A DNA stretch of 64,000 nucleotides from Roseateles oligotrophus. GTDB taxonomy: Bacteria > Pseudomonadota > Gammaproteobacteria > Burkholderiales > Burkholderiaceae_C. Location: the NCBI RefSeq assembly GCF_014204525.1, contig NZ_JACHLP010000004.1:62001-126000 (forward strand), read 5' to 3'. The notes beneath the pieces are model-generated. The model had not been told where the DNA came from, ran no database searches, and worked only from the letters and a program-made list of their open reading frames with translations. Below are positions 7,585 through 14,589 of the stretch, piece after piece. How positions within the stretch are numbered: the first letter of the stretch is position 1; each line of letters opens with the position of its first letter. The position numbers and the translations under genes are program-made.

Positions 7585-7654
7585 TCAACCACAGAGACAC
7601 AGAGACACAGAGGAATACCAATTTCTTGTTTTTTCTCTGTGTCTCTGTGGTTGA
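7585..7654 (+). repeat. Inverted-repeat hairpin between flhD and flhC, copy 1
   Basis: A perfect 20-bp inverted repeat (7585-7604 and 7635-7654). The left arm is built of ACAGAGAC units in tandem and extends to 7612; the loop is AT-rich. Such CACAGAGA-type palindromes occur as dispersed intergenic repeats in many bacteria, from memory. In the mRNA it would form a long stem between the two cistrons and may affect the FlhD:FlhC ratio. Confidence 0.85.
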
Positions 7655-7685
7655 CTTTGAATTGAATTGAACCTGAAAGCCCGCC

Positions 7686-8222
7686 ATGCGCAACAAAAGC
7701 ATCCTGACCGAAGCCCGCCAGATCGAACGTGCGGTGACCCTGATCCATCTGGGTGCGCGTCTGCAAGTGCTGGAGTCTGAGACCGATCTGTCCTACGAGC
7801 GCCTGCTGCGCCTGTACAAGGAGGTCTCGGGCAAGAGCCCGTCCAAGGGCCAACTGCCCTTCTCGACGGACTGGTTCATGACCTGGCAGCCGAATATCCA
7901 CGCCTCGCTCTTCCTGAATGTGCACGAGTATCTGAACAAGGTCTCGGAGCTGGACGAGATCGACGCCGTCATCAAGGCCTACCAGCTGTACCAGGAGCAG
8001 ACCCAGGCGCAGGGCCTGGAGGCCATGCTGTCGGTCACCCGCGCCTGGCGCCTGGTGAAGTTCATCGATAACGGCATGCTGACGATGACCAAGTGCTCCA
8101 GCTGCGGCGGCCACTTCGTGACCCACCCGCACGAGATCGCCCGCCACTATGTCTGCGGCATGTGCAATCCGCCGGCACGCGCGGGCAAGGGCCGCGCCTC
8201 GGGTTCCATCCAAATGCATTGA
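7686..8222 (+). CDS. flhC: Flagellar master regulator FlhC, copy 1
   Basis: A 178-residue FlhC, the DNA-contacting partner of FlhD. The four zinc cysteines are present at residues 137, 140, 157 and 160 (CSSCGGHF, CGMC), the same numbering as in E. coli. The N-terminal helices (EARQIERAVTLIHLGARLQVLE) are conserved. It starts at an ATG 118 bases after flhD, beyond the hairpin. The protein is identical to copy 2 although about 15 bases differ, all silent. Confidence 0.97.
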   Translation: MRNKSILTEARQIERAVTLIHLGARLQVLESETDLSYERLLRLYKEVSGKSPSKGQLPFSTDWFMTWQPNIHASLFLNVHEYLNKVSELDEIDAVIKAYQLYQEQTQAQGLEAMLSVTRAWRLVKFIDNGMLTMTKCSSCGGHFVTHPHEIARHYVCGMCNPPARAGKGRASGSIQMH

Positions 8223-8330
8223 AGTGAAACTGCCCCTCGCCCAATCTCGCCCCGCTGAACGCAGGCGAGCCTGGTCGGTCCCCCGTGGGGACGAGGCCAC
8301 ATGCGGCATTGAGCCGCAAGCGGCCTCCGA

Positions 8331-8367
8331 CGGGCCGGCTTGGGAGCGGCCCGGCGCTCGGCCCGAA
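8331..8367 (-). repeat. Dispersed intergenic repeat, copy A
   Basis: 37 bases identical to 47159-47195 in opposite orientation. The similarity resumes further on as a GTCCC-N3-GGGGGACCG hairpin (around 8270-8292 here, 47236-47253 there), so the full element is probably 100-120 bases. It is non-coding and lies between flhC copy 1 and the glycosyltransferase. Confidence 0.8.
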
Positions 8368-8419
8368 CACTGCCGTTTCATGCCTCGTGGGTGGCGCGTT
8401 AGCACTATGGACAACTGAG

Positions 8420-9466
8420 ATGTACCGACTGGCCCTGGTCGTCATCGCCCGCGATGAGGCCGCCCACATCCAGCGCCTGCTGCTGAGCCTGCGGCCCTGG
8501 GTGGACGAGATGCTGGTGCTGGACACTGGTTCGCTGGACGACACGCCGGCCCTGGCCGCGGCCGCAGGCGCGCGGGTCGAGCACTTTGCCTGGTGTGATG
8601 ACTTTGCCGCCGCCCGCAATGCGGCGCTGGCCCTGGCCGCCGCCGACTGGCATGTGGTGCTGGATGCGGACGAATGGCTGATCTCCGGCGGCGAGGCCTT
8701 GGCGGCCTTGCGCCAGCAGCGGCCCGATTTCGTCGGCACGATAGCGCTGCTGGACCAGTTCACCGACACCACCTCCGGGGGCGGCGAGCAGCAGGCGCTC
8801 TCCCGTCTGTCCCGCATCCTGCCCGGCCCTGTGCGCTACGCCGGGCGCGTGCATGAGCAGCCTCAGCACCGCCTGCCGCTGCGCCCACTGGAACTGCGCA
8901 TCGGCCACGATGGCTATCTGCCCGCGCAATTGCAGCGCAAGCGGGGCCGTAACCAGGCGCTCTTGCGGCTGGAGCTGGCGCGTCGGCCGGATGATGCCTA
9001 TCTCTGGTACCAGACCGGCAAGGACGCCTCGGTCTACGAGGACTATGCCGAGGCCGAGGCCTGCTTCGCCCGCGCCGCCGGCCTGAGCGAACAAATCCCT
9101 GCCTGGTGGACCGATCTGGTCGCGCGCCGTCTGTTCGGCCTCAAGCGGCTGAAGCAGCACGAGGCCGGCATCCACTTTGCCGAGGGCCAGCTGCAGATTT
9201 GCACCGAGTCGCCCGATTTCTTCTTCGCCCTCGGCGATCTGCTGCTGGACTATGCGGCCGATCAGCCGGCCCAGGCCGAGCTGCTGCTGCCCACCATCGA
9301 GGACGCCTGGCGCCGCTGCCTGGCCCTGGGCGAGCGGCCCGAGCAGAGCGGCGCGGTGGCCGGTCGCGGCAGCTTTTCGGCCGCCCACAATCTGGCTCTG
9401 CTGCTGGAGGGCACGGGCCGCGCGCCCGAGGCCCAGGTCTTGCGCCAGGCCCACGGCCTGGGCTGA
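8420..9466 (+). CDS. Family 2 glycosyltransferase between the flhDC copies
   Basis: A 348-residue cytosolic protein. The GT2 domain (about 1-225) has LALVVIARDEAAHI, LDTGSLDDTPAL and the metal-binding VVLDADEWL. The C-terminal half has TPR-like helices (YLWYQTGKDASVYEDYAEAEACFARAAGL). I chose the ATG at 8420; the in-frame extension runs through the intergenic repeat. It resembles the glycosyltransferase at 4031-5557 in domain order but is shorter. It is enclosed by the two flhDC copies and transcribed in the same direction, so read-through from flhDC copy 1 would co-express it with the flagellar regulators. Flagellin is the most likely acceptor, by inference. Confidence 0.85.
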   Translation: MYRLALVVIARDEAAHIQRLLLSLRPWVDEMLVLDTGSLDDTPALAAAAGARVEHFAWCDDFAAARNAALALAAADWHVVLDADEWLISGGEALAALRQQRPDFVGTIALLDQFTDTTSGGGEQQALSRLSRILPGPVRYAGRVHEQPQHRLPLRPLELRIGHDGYLPAQLQRKRGRNQALLRLELARRPDDAYLWYQTGKDASVYEDYAEAEACFARAAGLSEQIPAWWTDLVARRLFGLKRLKQHEAGIHFAEGQLQICTESPDFFFALGDLLLDYAADQPAQAELLLPTIEDAWRRCLALGERPEQSGAVAGRGSFSAAHNLALLLEGTGRAPEAQVLRQAHGLG

Positions 9467-9736
9467 AGCCTTACAAGATTCGCGTAGGGCCAGCGGTGCT
9501 CAAAACCCCCGTGTTCAAGCCTGTTCTCCCATGAACGAGGGGGCGGCGTAGCGCCTTGTGATGCCTGCGCTTCAAGTCCCGTGTAGGAAAAAACCTGACA
9601 GAGGGCAGGGAGGAAAGCGGACTTCAGGGACGGAAATGCGCCGATGTTGAGGATTAGTTCGGGTCTTCACAATTCGTTTCAAGTTGATAGCAAACGCTTT
9701 CAAGACCCCACACAAGTTTTTCACCGGAGCCGCAAC

Positions 9737-10060
9737 ATGAACGCAGAGCAAATCCTCGCCGAGATCCGCGAAGCCAATCTGTCCTATCTGATGCTGGCGC
9801 AAAGCCTGATTCGCGCCGACCGCGAACAGGCGCTCTACCGCCTGGGCATTTCGGAAGACACGGCCACCCTGATCGGCTCGCTGAGCCCGGCCCAGCTGAT
9901 GAAGATCGCCTCGGGCAATACCTTGCTGTGCCGCTTCCGCATGGACGACGACTTGGTCTGGGGCCTGCTGACCAGCCACGGCAAGTCGGCCGCCAACGAT
10001 GGCGTGTCGCGCCTGCATGCCTCGATCCTGATGGCCGGCCGCCACCAAGAAGCCGCCTGA
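9737..10060 (+). CDS. flhD: Flagellar master regulator FlhD, copy 2
   Basis: 107 residues, identical to the FlhD at 7244-7567. I count five nucleotide differences (such as ATC/ATT, GAG/GAA, CTG/TTG), all silent. It has the same GGAG ribosome site and the same upstream 130 bases, so regulation should match copy 1 unless the promoter lies further upstream, where the copies diverge (before about 9582). Confidence 0.96.
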   Translation: MNAEQILAEIREANLSYLMLAQSLIRADREQALYRLGISEDTATLIGSLSPAQLMKIASGNTLLCRFRMDDDLVWGLLTSHGKSAANDGVSRLHASILMAGRHQEAA

Positions 10061-10077
10061 ATGCAAGACAAGTAATT

Positions 10078-10147
10078 TCAACCACAGAGACACAGAGACA
10101 CAGAGGAATACCAATTTCTTGTTTTTTCTCTGTGTCTCTGTGGTTGA
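10078..10147 (+). repeat. Inverted-repeat hairpin between flhD and flhC, copy 2
   Basis: The same perfect 20-bp inverted repeat with ACAGAGAC units and AT-rich loop as at 7585-7654, with no base change. Confidence 0.85.
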
Positions 10148-10178
10148 CTTTGAATTGAATTGAACCTGAAAGCCCGCC

Positions 10179-10715
10179 ATGCGCAACAAAAGCATCCTGA
10201 CCGAAGCCCGCCAGATCGAACGTGCGGTGACCCTGATCCATCTGGGTGCGCGCTTGCAAGTGCTGGAGTCTGAGACCGATCTGTCCTACGAGCGCCTGTT
10301 GCGCCTGTACAAGGAGGTCTCGGGCAAGAGCCCGTCCAAGGGCCAACTGCCCTTCTCGACGGACTGGTTCATGACCTGGCAGCCGAATATCCATGCCTCG
10401 CTCTTCCTGAATGTGCACGAGTATCTGAACAAGGTCTCGGAGCTGGACGAGATCGACGCCGTCATCAAGGCCTACCAGCTCTATCAGGAGCAGACCCAGG
10501 CGCAAGGCCTGGAGGCCATGTTGTCGGTCACCCGTGCCTGGCGCCTGGTGAAGTTCATCGATAACGGCATGCTGACGATGACCAAGTGCTCCAGCTGCGG
10601 CGGCCACTTCGTGACCCATCCGCACGAGATCGCCCGCCACTATGTCTGCGGCATGTGCAATCCGCCGGCACGCGCCGGCAAGGGCCGCGCCAGCGGTTCC
10701 ATCCAGATGCACTGA
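10179..10715 (+). CDS. flhC: Flagellar master regulator FlhC, copy 2
   Basis: 178 residues, identical in protein sequence to copy 1, including the zinc cysteines 137, 140, 157 and 160. About 15 silent base differences, including a TCG/AGC serine swap that needs two changes. Its stop overlaps the start of the next gene (TGATG), so copy 2 is coupled to a methyltransferase whereas copy 1 ends in a dispersed repeat. Confidence 0.97.
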   Translation: MRNKSILTEARQIERAVTLIHLGARLQVLESETDLSYERLLRLYKEVSGKSPSKGQLPFSTDWFMTWQPNIHASLFLNVHEYLNKVSELDEIDAVIKAYQLYQEQTQAQGLEAMLSVTRAWRLVKFIDNGMLTMTKCSSCGGHFVTHPHEIARHYVCGMCNPPARAGKGRASGSIQMH

Positions 10716-11464
10716 TGACCATGCTTGCCTGGCCGCTGCCCGCCTTGCTGAGCTGGGGCCTGGCCTGGGGCGTGTTCCTGGCCCTGCGTGCCGCGGGGCT
10801 GGCGCCTGCCCCGGCCGTCGTCCTGGCGGCCAGCCTGGGCCTGGGCCTGGCTTTTTTGCAGGTGCCGCGCTGGCGCCGGCTGATGGTGGCCCTGGGCTTC
10901 CCGCTGTCCTTGCTGATCACGGCCCGCTCGCTGGAGCTGCCGGCCTGGGCCTGGCTGCTGCCCCTGCTCTTGCTGGCGCTGGCCTATCCGCGCCGCAGCT
11001 GGGGGGATGCGCCCTTGTTTCCCACCCCGAAGAACGCCTTGCAAGGCCTGGCCGAGTTGGCGCCCTTGCCGCCGCAGGCACGCATTCTTGATGCCGGCTG
11101 CGGCCTGGGCCACGGCCTGCGCGAGCTGCGCCGCGCCTACCCGCAAGCTCGCGTCGAGGGCATCGAGTGGAGCCTCTTGCTGGCCTGGGCCGTGCGCCTG
11201 CTTTGCCCCTGGGCCGGCATCCGGCGCGGCGATATGTGGGCGCAGGACTGGCAGCCCTTCCAGATGGTCTATGTCTTCCAGCGCCCCGAGTCCATGGAGC
11301 GGGTCTGGGCCAAGGCGCGCAAGGAATTGGCGCCGGGTGCCTGGCTGGTGAGCCTGGACTTCCCCGTCCAGGGCCAGGGCGCGCTGGCCAGCCTGCCGCT
11401 GCCGCGTGGGCATTGCCTGTGGGTCTATCGCCTAGCGCCTAGGGCCCCTGGCCTCAGCGGCTAA
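10715..11464 (+). CDS. Membrane-anchored class I methyltransferase coupled to flhC
   Basis: 249 residues. The first about 100 residues form three to four hydrophobic segments (LALRAAGLAPAPAVVLAAS, MVALGFPLSLLI, WAWLLPLLLLALAY). The C-terminal half is a Rossmann-type methyltransferase with motif I ILDAGCGLGHGLREL, an acidic GIEWS segment and QMVYVFQRPESM. The ATG at 10715 overlaps the flhC stop by one base; a second ATG at 10721 is possible. The substrate is unknown. Coupling to flhC copy 2 suggests expression with motility genes, but a link to flagella is only positional. Confidence 0.8.
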   Translation: MTMLAWPLPALLSWGLAWGVFLALRAAGLAPAPAVVLAASLGLGLAFLQVPRWRRLMVALGFPLSLLITARSLELPAWAWLLPLLLLALAYPRRSWGDAPLFPTPKNALQGLAELAPLPPQARILDAGCGLGHGLRELRRAYPQARVEGIEWSLLLAWAVRLLCPWAGIRRGDMWAQDWQPFQMVYVFQRPESMERVWAKARKELAPGAWLVSLDFPVQGQGALASLPLPRGHCLWVYRLAPRAPGLSG

Positions 11465-11523
11465 GAAAGCCGGGGCAAAGCAGGCCACTTGCTTTGATTG
11501 GCTGCCAGTGCGCACAGGCAAAC

Positions 11524-11550
11524 TCAAGCGCACCGGTCAAAGGCCGATAT
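11524..11550 (+). promoter_or_regulatory. Sigma-28 (FliA) promoter of motA
   Basis: TCAAGCGC (11524-11531), 11-base spacer, GCCGATAT (11543-11550). The -10 matches the FliA consensus at 7 of 8 positions with canonical spacing. It lies 28 bases before the motA ATG. Confidence 0.85.
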
Positions 11551-11578
11551 GGCTGCTTAAGTCTCTATAGAAAACACC

Positions 11579-12436
11579 ATGTTCGTCATCATTGGTTGGC
11601 TCATCGCGCTCGGTTGTATCTTCGGTGTCTATATCGCCCACGGCGGCAATATCAGCGTGATCCTGCACGCCTTGCCCTTCGAGATGATCACCATCTTCGG
11701 CGCCGCTGCGGGCGCTTTCCTGGCCAATAACCAGATGAAGGTGGTCAAGGCTTCGATGAAGGGCCTGGGCCAGTGCTTCAAAGGCAGCAAGTTCAGCAAG
11801 GCCCGCTATATGGAGCTGCTGGCCCTGATGTATGACATCTTGCAAAAAGCCCGCAAAGAGGGCCTGATGTCCATCGAAAAAGACGTCGAGGATCCACACT
11901 CCTCGCCGCTGTTCCAGAAATACCCCACGGTGGGCAATGACCACCATGTGACCGACTTCATTACCGATTACCTGCGCATGATGGTGTCGGGCAATCTGAA
12001 CGCGCACGAGATCGAGTCCCTGATGGACGCCGAGATCGACACCCACCACGCCGAGGAGCATGCGGCCGTGGCCGCCATCGCCCGTCTGGCCGGCGGCCTG
12101 CCGGCCTTCGGCATTGTGGCGGCCGTGCTGGGCGTGGTGAACACCATGGGCTCGGTGGGCCAGCCCCCGGCCGTGCTGGGCGGCATGATCGGCTCGGCCC
12201 TGGTGGGTACTTTTCTGGGCATTTTGCTGGCCTATGGTTTTGTCGAGCCCCTGGGCGGCCTGCTGGAGCAAAAGGTGGAAGACGCTGGCAAGGAGCTGCA
12301 GTGCATCAAGACCACGCTGCTGGCCAGCATGCAGGGTTATGCGCCCCAGGTCGCCATCGAGTTCGGCCGCAAGGTGCTTTATTCGGGCGACCGCCCCACC
12401 TTCTCTGAGCTGGAAGCTCATGTGAAGAAGAAGTAA
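11579..12436 (+). CDS. motA: Flagellar stator protein MotA
   Basis: 285 residues, family length. With MotB it forms the proton-driven stator in the inner membrane. Four membrane helices: MFVIIGWLIALGCIFGVYI, ITIFGAAAGAFL, and two near residues 170-215 (GLPAFGIVAAVLGVVNTMG, GTFLGILLAYGFV). The cytoplasmic loop has ARKEGLMSIE, containing the charged residues that contact FliG, and a conserved proline in GGLPAFG. The ribosome site is weak. It leads a motA-motB-cheY-cheZ unit from a sigma-28 promoter to a strong terminator at 14542. Confidence 0.97.
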   Translation: MFVIIGWLIALGCIFGVYIAHGGNISVILHALPFEMITIFGAAAGAFLANNQMKVVKASMKGLGQCFKGSKFSKARYMELLALMYDILQKARKEGLMSIEKDVEDPHSSPLFQKYPTVGNDHHVTDFITDYLRMMVSGNLNAHEIESLMDAEIDTHHAEEHAAVAAIARLAGGLPAFGIVAAVLGVVNTMGSVGQPPAVLGGMIGSALVGTFLGILLAYGFVEPLGGLLEQKVEDAGKELQCIKTTLLASMQGYAPQVAIEFGRKVLYSGDRPTFSELEAHVKKK

Positions 12437-12488
12437 GCCAAGGCGTAGGCAAGGATGAGTATTTCAAGCACAGGGCAGGAGTCTGGTC

Positions 12489-13454
12489 ATGGCCGGTGAC
12501 GCCAAAAAGCTTCAGCCCATCATCATCAAGAAGATCAAGAAGGGCGGCCATGCAGCCCATGGCGGCGCCTGGAAGATCGCCTATGCCGACTTCGTGACGG
12601 CCATGATGGCCTTCTTCCTGCTGATGTGGTTGCTGGGTTCGACCACCGAGGGCGATAAAAAAGGCATTGCCGACTACTTCAGCTCACCGCTGAAGATCGC
12701 CATGCAGGGCGGCTCCGGCTCCGGCGATTCGTCCAGCCTGGTCAAGGGTGGGGGCAGGGATCTGAGCCGCGAGACGGGTCAGGTCAAGTCCGGTGAGACG
12801 GAGTCGCAGAAGCGAACCTTCAATCTGCGCGCACTCAAGGAAGAGCAGCGCAAGGCCGAGCGCGCCCGCCTGGAGCAGCTCAAGACCAAGGTCGAGGACG
12901 TGCTGGCCAGCAATGCCAAGCTGGCGGCCCTGGGCGGGCAGATCCGCTTGGACATGACCAAGGAAGGCCTGCGCATCCAGATTGTTGATGAGGGCAATCG
13001 GCCCATGTTCGACAGCGGCAGCGCCGTGGTGAAGCCCTATATGCATGAATTGCTGCATGAACTGGGCGCGGTCCTGTCGGAAGTTCCAAACCGCTTGACG
13101 CTGGAAGGCCATACGGACGCCCAGCCATTCTCGGCCGGAGACCGGGGCTATAGCAATTGGGAGTTATCTGCCGATCGCGCCAACGCTTCCCGGCGAGAAT
13201 TGATCGCTGGCGGACTGCCGGAAGCGCGGACCCTGCGTGTGCAAGGCCTGGCCTCCAGCAAGCTGCTGGACAGCAAGCAACCCGACAGCCCGATCAACCG
13301 ACGCATTAGCATCATCGTGATGAACCGTGACGCCGAGGATGCCGTGTTGAAGAATGTTCAGGACGATGAAGAAACGCCGCCGCCCGAGGTCCCAGCAGCC
13401 CAACCAGCCGAGGTGGCGAAAAGCCCCTCAAGTTTGCCCACAAAGCCCCGATAA
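12489..13454 (+). CDS. motB: Flagellar stator protein MotB
   Basis: 321 residues. A basic N-terminal tail precedes one membrane helix containing the proton-carrying aspartate (ADFVTAMMAFFLLMWLLG, Asp34). A linker follows, then an OmpA-type peptidoglycan-binding domain (about 150-275) with PMFDSGSAVVKPYM, LTLEGHTDAQPF and NWELSADRANASRREL. A Pro/Glu-rich tail ends the protein. The ATG has an AGGAG site. It lies 52 bases after motA. Confidence 0.97.
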   Translation: MAGDAKKLQPIIIKKIKKGGHAAHGGAWKIAYADFVTAMMAFFLLMWLLGSTTEGDKKGIADYFSSPLKIAMQGGSGSGDSSSLVKGGGRDLSRETGQVKSGETESQKRTFNLRALKEEQRKAERARLEQLKTKVEDVLASNAKLAALGGQIRLDMTKEGLRIQIVDEGNRPMFDSGSAVVKPYMHELLHELGAVLSEVPNRLTLEGHTDAQPFSAGDRGYSNWELSADRANASRRELIAGGLPEARTLRVQGLASSKLLDSKQPDSPINRRISIIVMNRDAEDAVLKNVQDDEETPPPEVPAAQPAEVAKSPSSLPTKPR

Positions 13455-13482
13455 AACCATTTAGCCCCAAGCGAGGATTGCC

Positions 13483-13875
13483 ATGAGCGCAGACATGAAA
13501 TTTTTGGTTGTCGATGACTTTTCCACCATGCGCCGCATCGTGCGTGGTTTGCTCAAGGAGATCGGCTACAACAATTGTGAAGAGGCTGAAGATGGCGTGG
13601 AAGCCCTCAATATGCTTAAACAGGCCAAGTTCGACTTCGTCGTGAGCGACATCAATATGCCCAATATGACGGGCTTTGAGCTGCTCAAGGCGATCAAGGA
13701 AGACCCCAATCTCAAGCATCTGCCGGTGTTGATGGTCACCGCTGAGGCCCGCAAGGAAGACATTGTGCTGGCGGCCCAGTCGGGTGCGGCTGGCTATATT
13801 GTCAAGCCCTTCACCAAGGCCACCTTGGAGGAAAAGGTTCAGAAGATCATGCAAAAACTGGCCGCTGCGGCCTGA
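13483..13875 (+). CDS. cheY: Chemotaxis response regulator CheY
   Basis: A 130-residue single-domain receiver that, when phosphorylated by CheA, binds FliM and switches rotation. The acidic pocket is Asp11-Asp12, the phosphorylation site is Asp56 ([11 protein letters not shown]), and Thr86 and Lys108 (VTAEA, VKPF) complete the active site. It follows motB by 28 bases and precedes cheZ. cheA, cheW and receptors are not in this window. Confidence 0.97.
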   Translation: MSADMKFLVVDDFSTMRRIVRGLLKEIGYNNCEEAEDGVEALNMLKQAKFDFVVSDINMPNMTGFELLKAIKEDPNLKHLPVLMVTAEARKEDIVLAAQSGAAGYIVKPFTKATLEEKVQKIMQKLAAAA

Positions 13876-13889
13876 ACCTGGAGTTGGCC

Positions 13890-14525
13890 ATGCAATTGGA
13901 AGATCTCACCAAATTGAATCACGGCACCGACCCGCTGACGGTGTCGCCGGAGGTGTTTCAGCAAATCGGCACCATCACCCGGGTCTTGCACGACACCATG
14001 CAGCAACTGGGTGTGATGCCCAAGCTGCAGGTCGCCACCGATGGCCTGCCCGACGCGCGCAGCCGCCTGAGCTATATCGCGACCAAGACGGCCGAGGCGG
14101 CCAACAAGGTCTTGAATTCGGTTGACCAGGCCAAGGCCGATCACGCCCACATCACCGCCGCCACCCGCGCCATGGCCGAGGCCATCATGTCCGATCCGGT
14201 CAAGGCCGTGGCCAGTGGCGCCTTGCTGAACTTCGTCAAGGATGTGGAGACCAGCACGGCCCGCATCGACTCGCACCTGACCGACATCATGATGTCGCAG
14301 GACTTCCATGACCTGACCGGCCAGGTGGTCGCCAAGGTCGTGACCCTGGCCAATGATCTGGAGGACAGCCTGGTCAAGCTGTTGGTGTCGGTGGTGCCGC
14401 CCGAGCAGCGCGAGAAGGTGGACCCCAACATCCTGCAAGGCCCCGTCGTCAACCCCGAGGGGCGCACCGATGTGGTGGCCAATCAGGGCGAGGTCGACGA
14501 TTTGCTGGCCAGCCTGGGCTTTTAA
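13890..14525 (+). CDS. cheZ: CheY-phosphate phosphatase CheZ
   Basis: 211 residues, family length. CheZ removes the phosphate from CheY. The long helical hairpin includes the catalytic-glutamine region DIMMSQDFHDLTGQVV, and the C-terminal CheY-binding peptide is QGEVDDLLASLGF. I chose the ATG at 13890, 6 bases after GGAG; a TTG at 13884 is in frame. Last gene of the motAB-cheYZ unit. Confidence 0.96.
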   Translation: MQLEDLTKLNHGTDPLTVSPEVFQQIGTITRVLHDTMQQLGVMPKLQVATDGLPDARSRLSYIATKTAEAANKVLNSVDQAKADHAHITAATRAMAEAIMSDPVKAVASGALLNFVKDVETSTARIDSHLTDIMMSQDFHDLTGQVVAKVVTLANDLEDSLVKLLVSVVPPEQREKVDPNILQGPVVNPEGRTDVVANQGEVDDLLASLGF

Positions 14526-14541
14526 GCCGCCACGCTCAGCC

Positions 14542-14575
14542 AAGCCCGGCCGTATCGGCCGGGCTTTGTTTTTTT
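14542..14575 (+). terminator. Rho-independent terminator after cheZ
   Basis: An 11-bp perfect stem (AAGCCCGGCCG, 14542-14552, complement 14556-14566) with a TAT loop is followed by TG and seven T. Confidence 0.95.
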
Positions 14576-14589
14576 CGGGTTCCGGGTGC

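Larger units (their letters stand above)
7089..8222 (+). repeat. flhDC duplication, unit 1
   Basis: About 1.13 kb aligning without gaps to 9582-10715 at a constant offset of 2493. It comprises about 150 bases of leader, flhD, the 118-base spacer and flhC. Similarity fades at about 7089 and stops at the flhC stop codon. Confidence 0.95.
9582..10715 (+). repeat. flhDC duplication, unit 2
   Basis: Second unit of the direct duplication, collinear with 7089-8222. The leader from about 9607 to the flhD start and the flhD-flhC spacer are identical to unit 1 by eye. The two coding regions carry about 20 silent differences. Confidence 0.95.

Noticed and set aside
7161-8414. Long minus-strand open frame antisense to flhDC copy 1, and its equivalent at 9654-10712
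   Set aside because: Long open frames antisense to high-GC genes are expected; the flhDC sense frames have clear family motifs and ribosome sites, and silent-site changes fit the sense frame.
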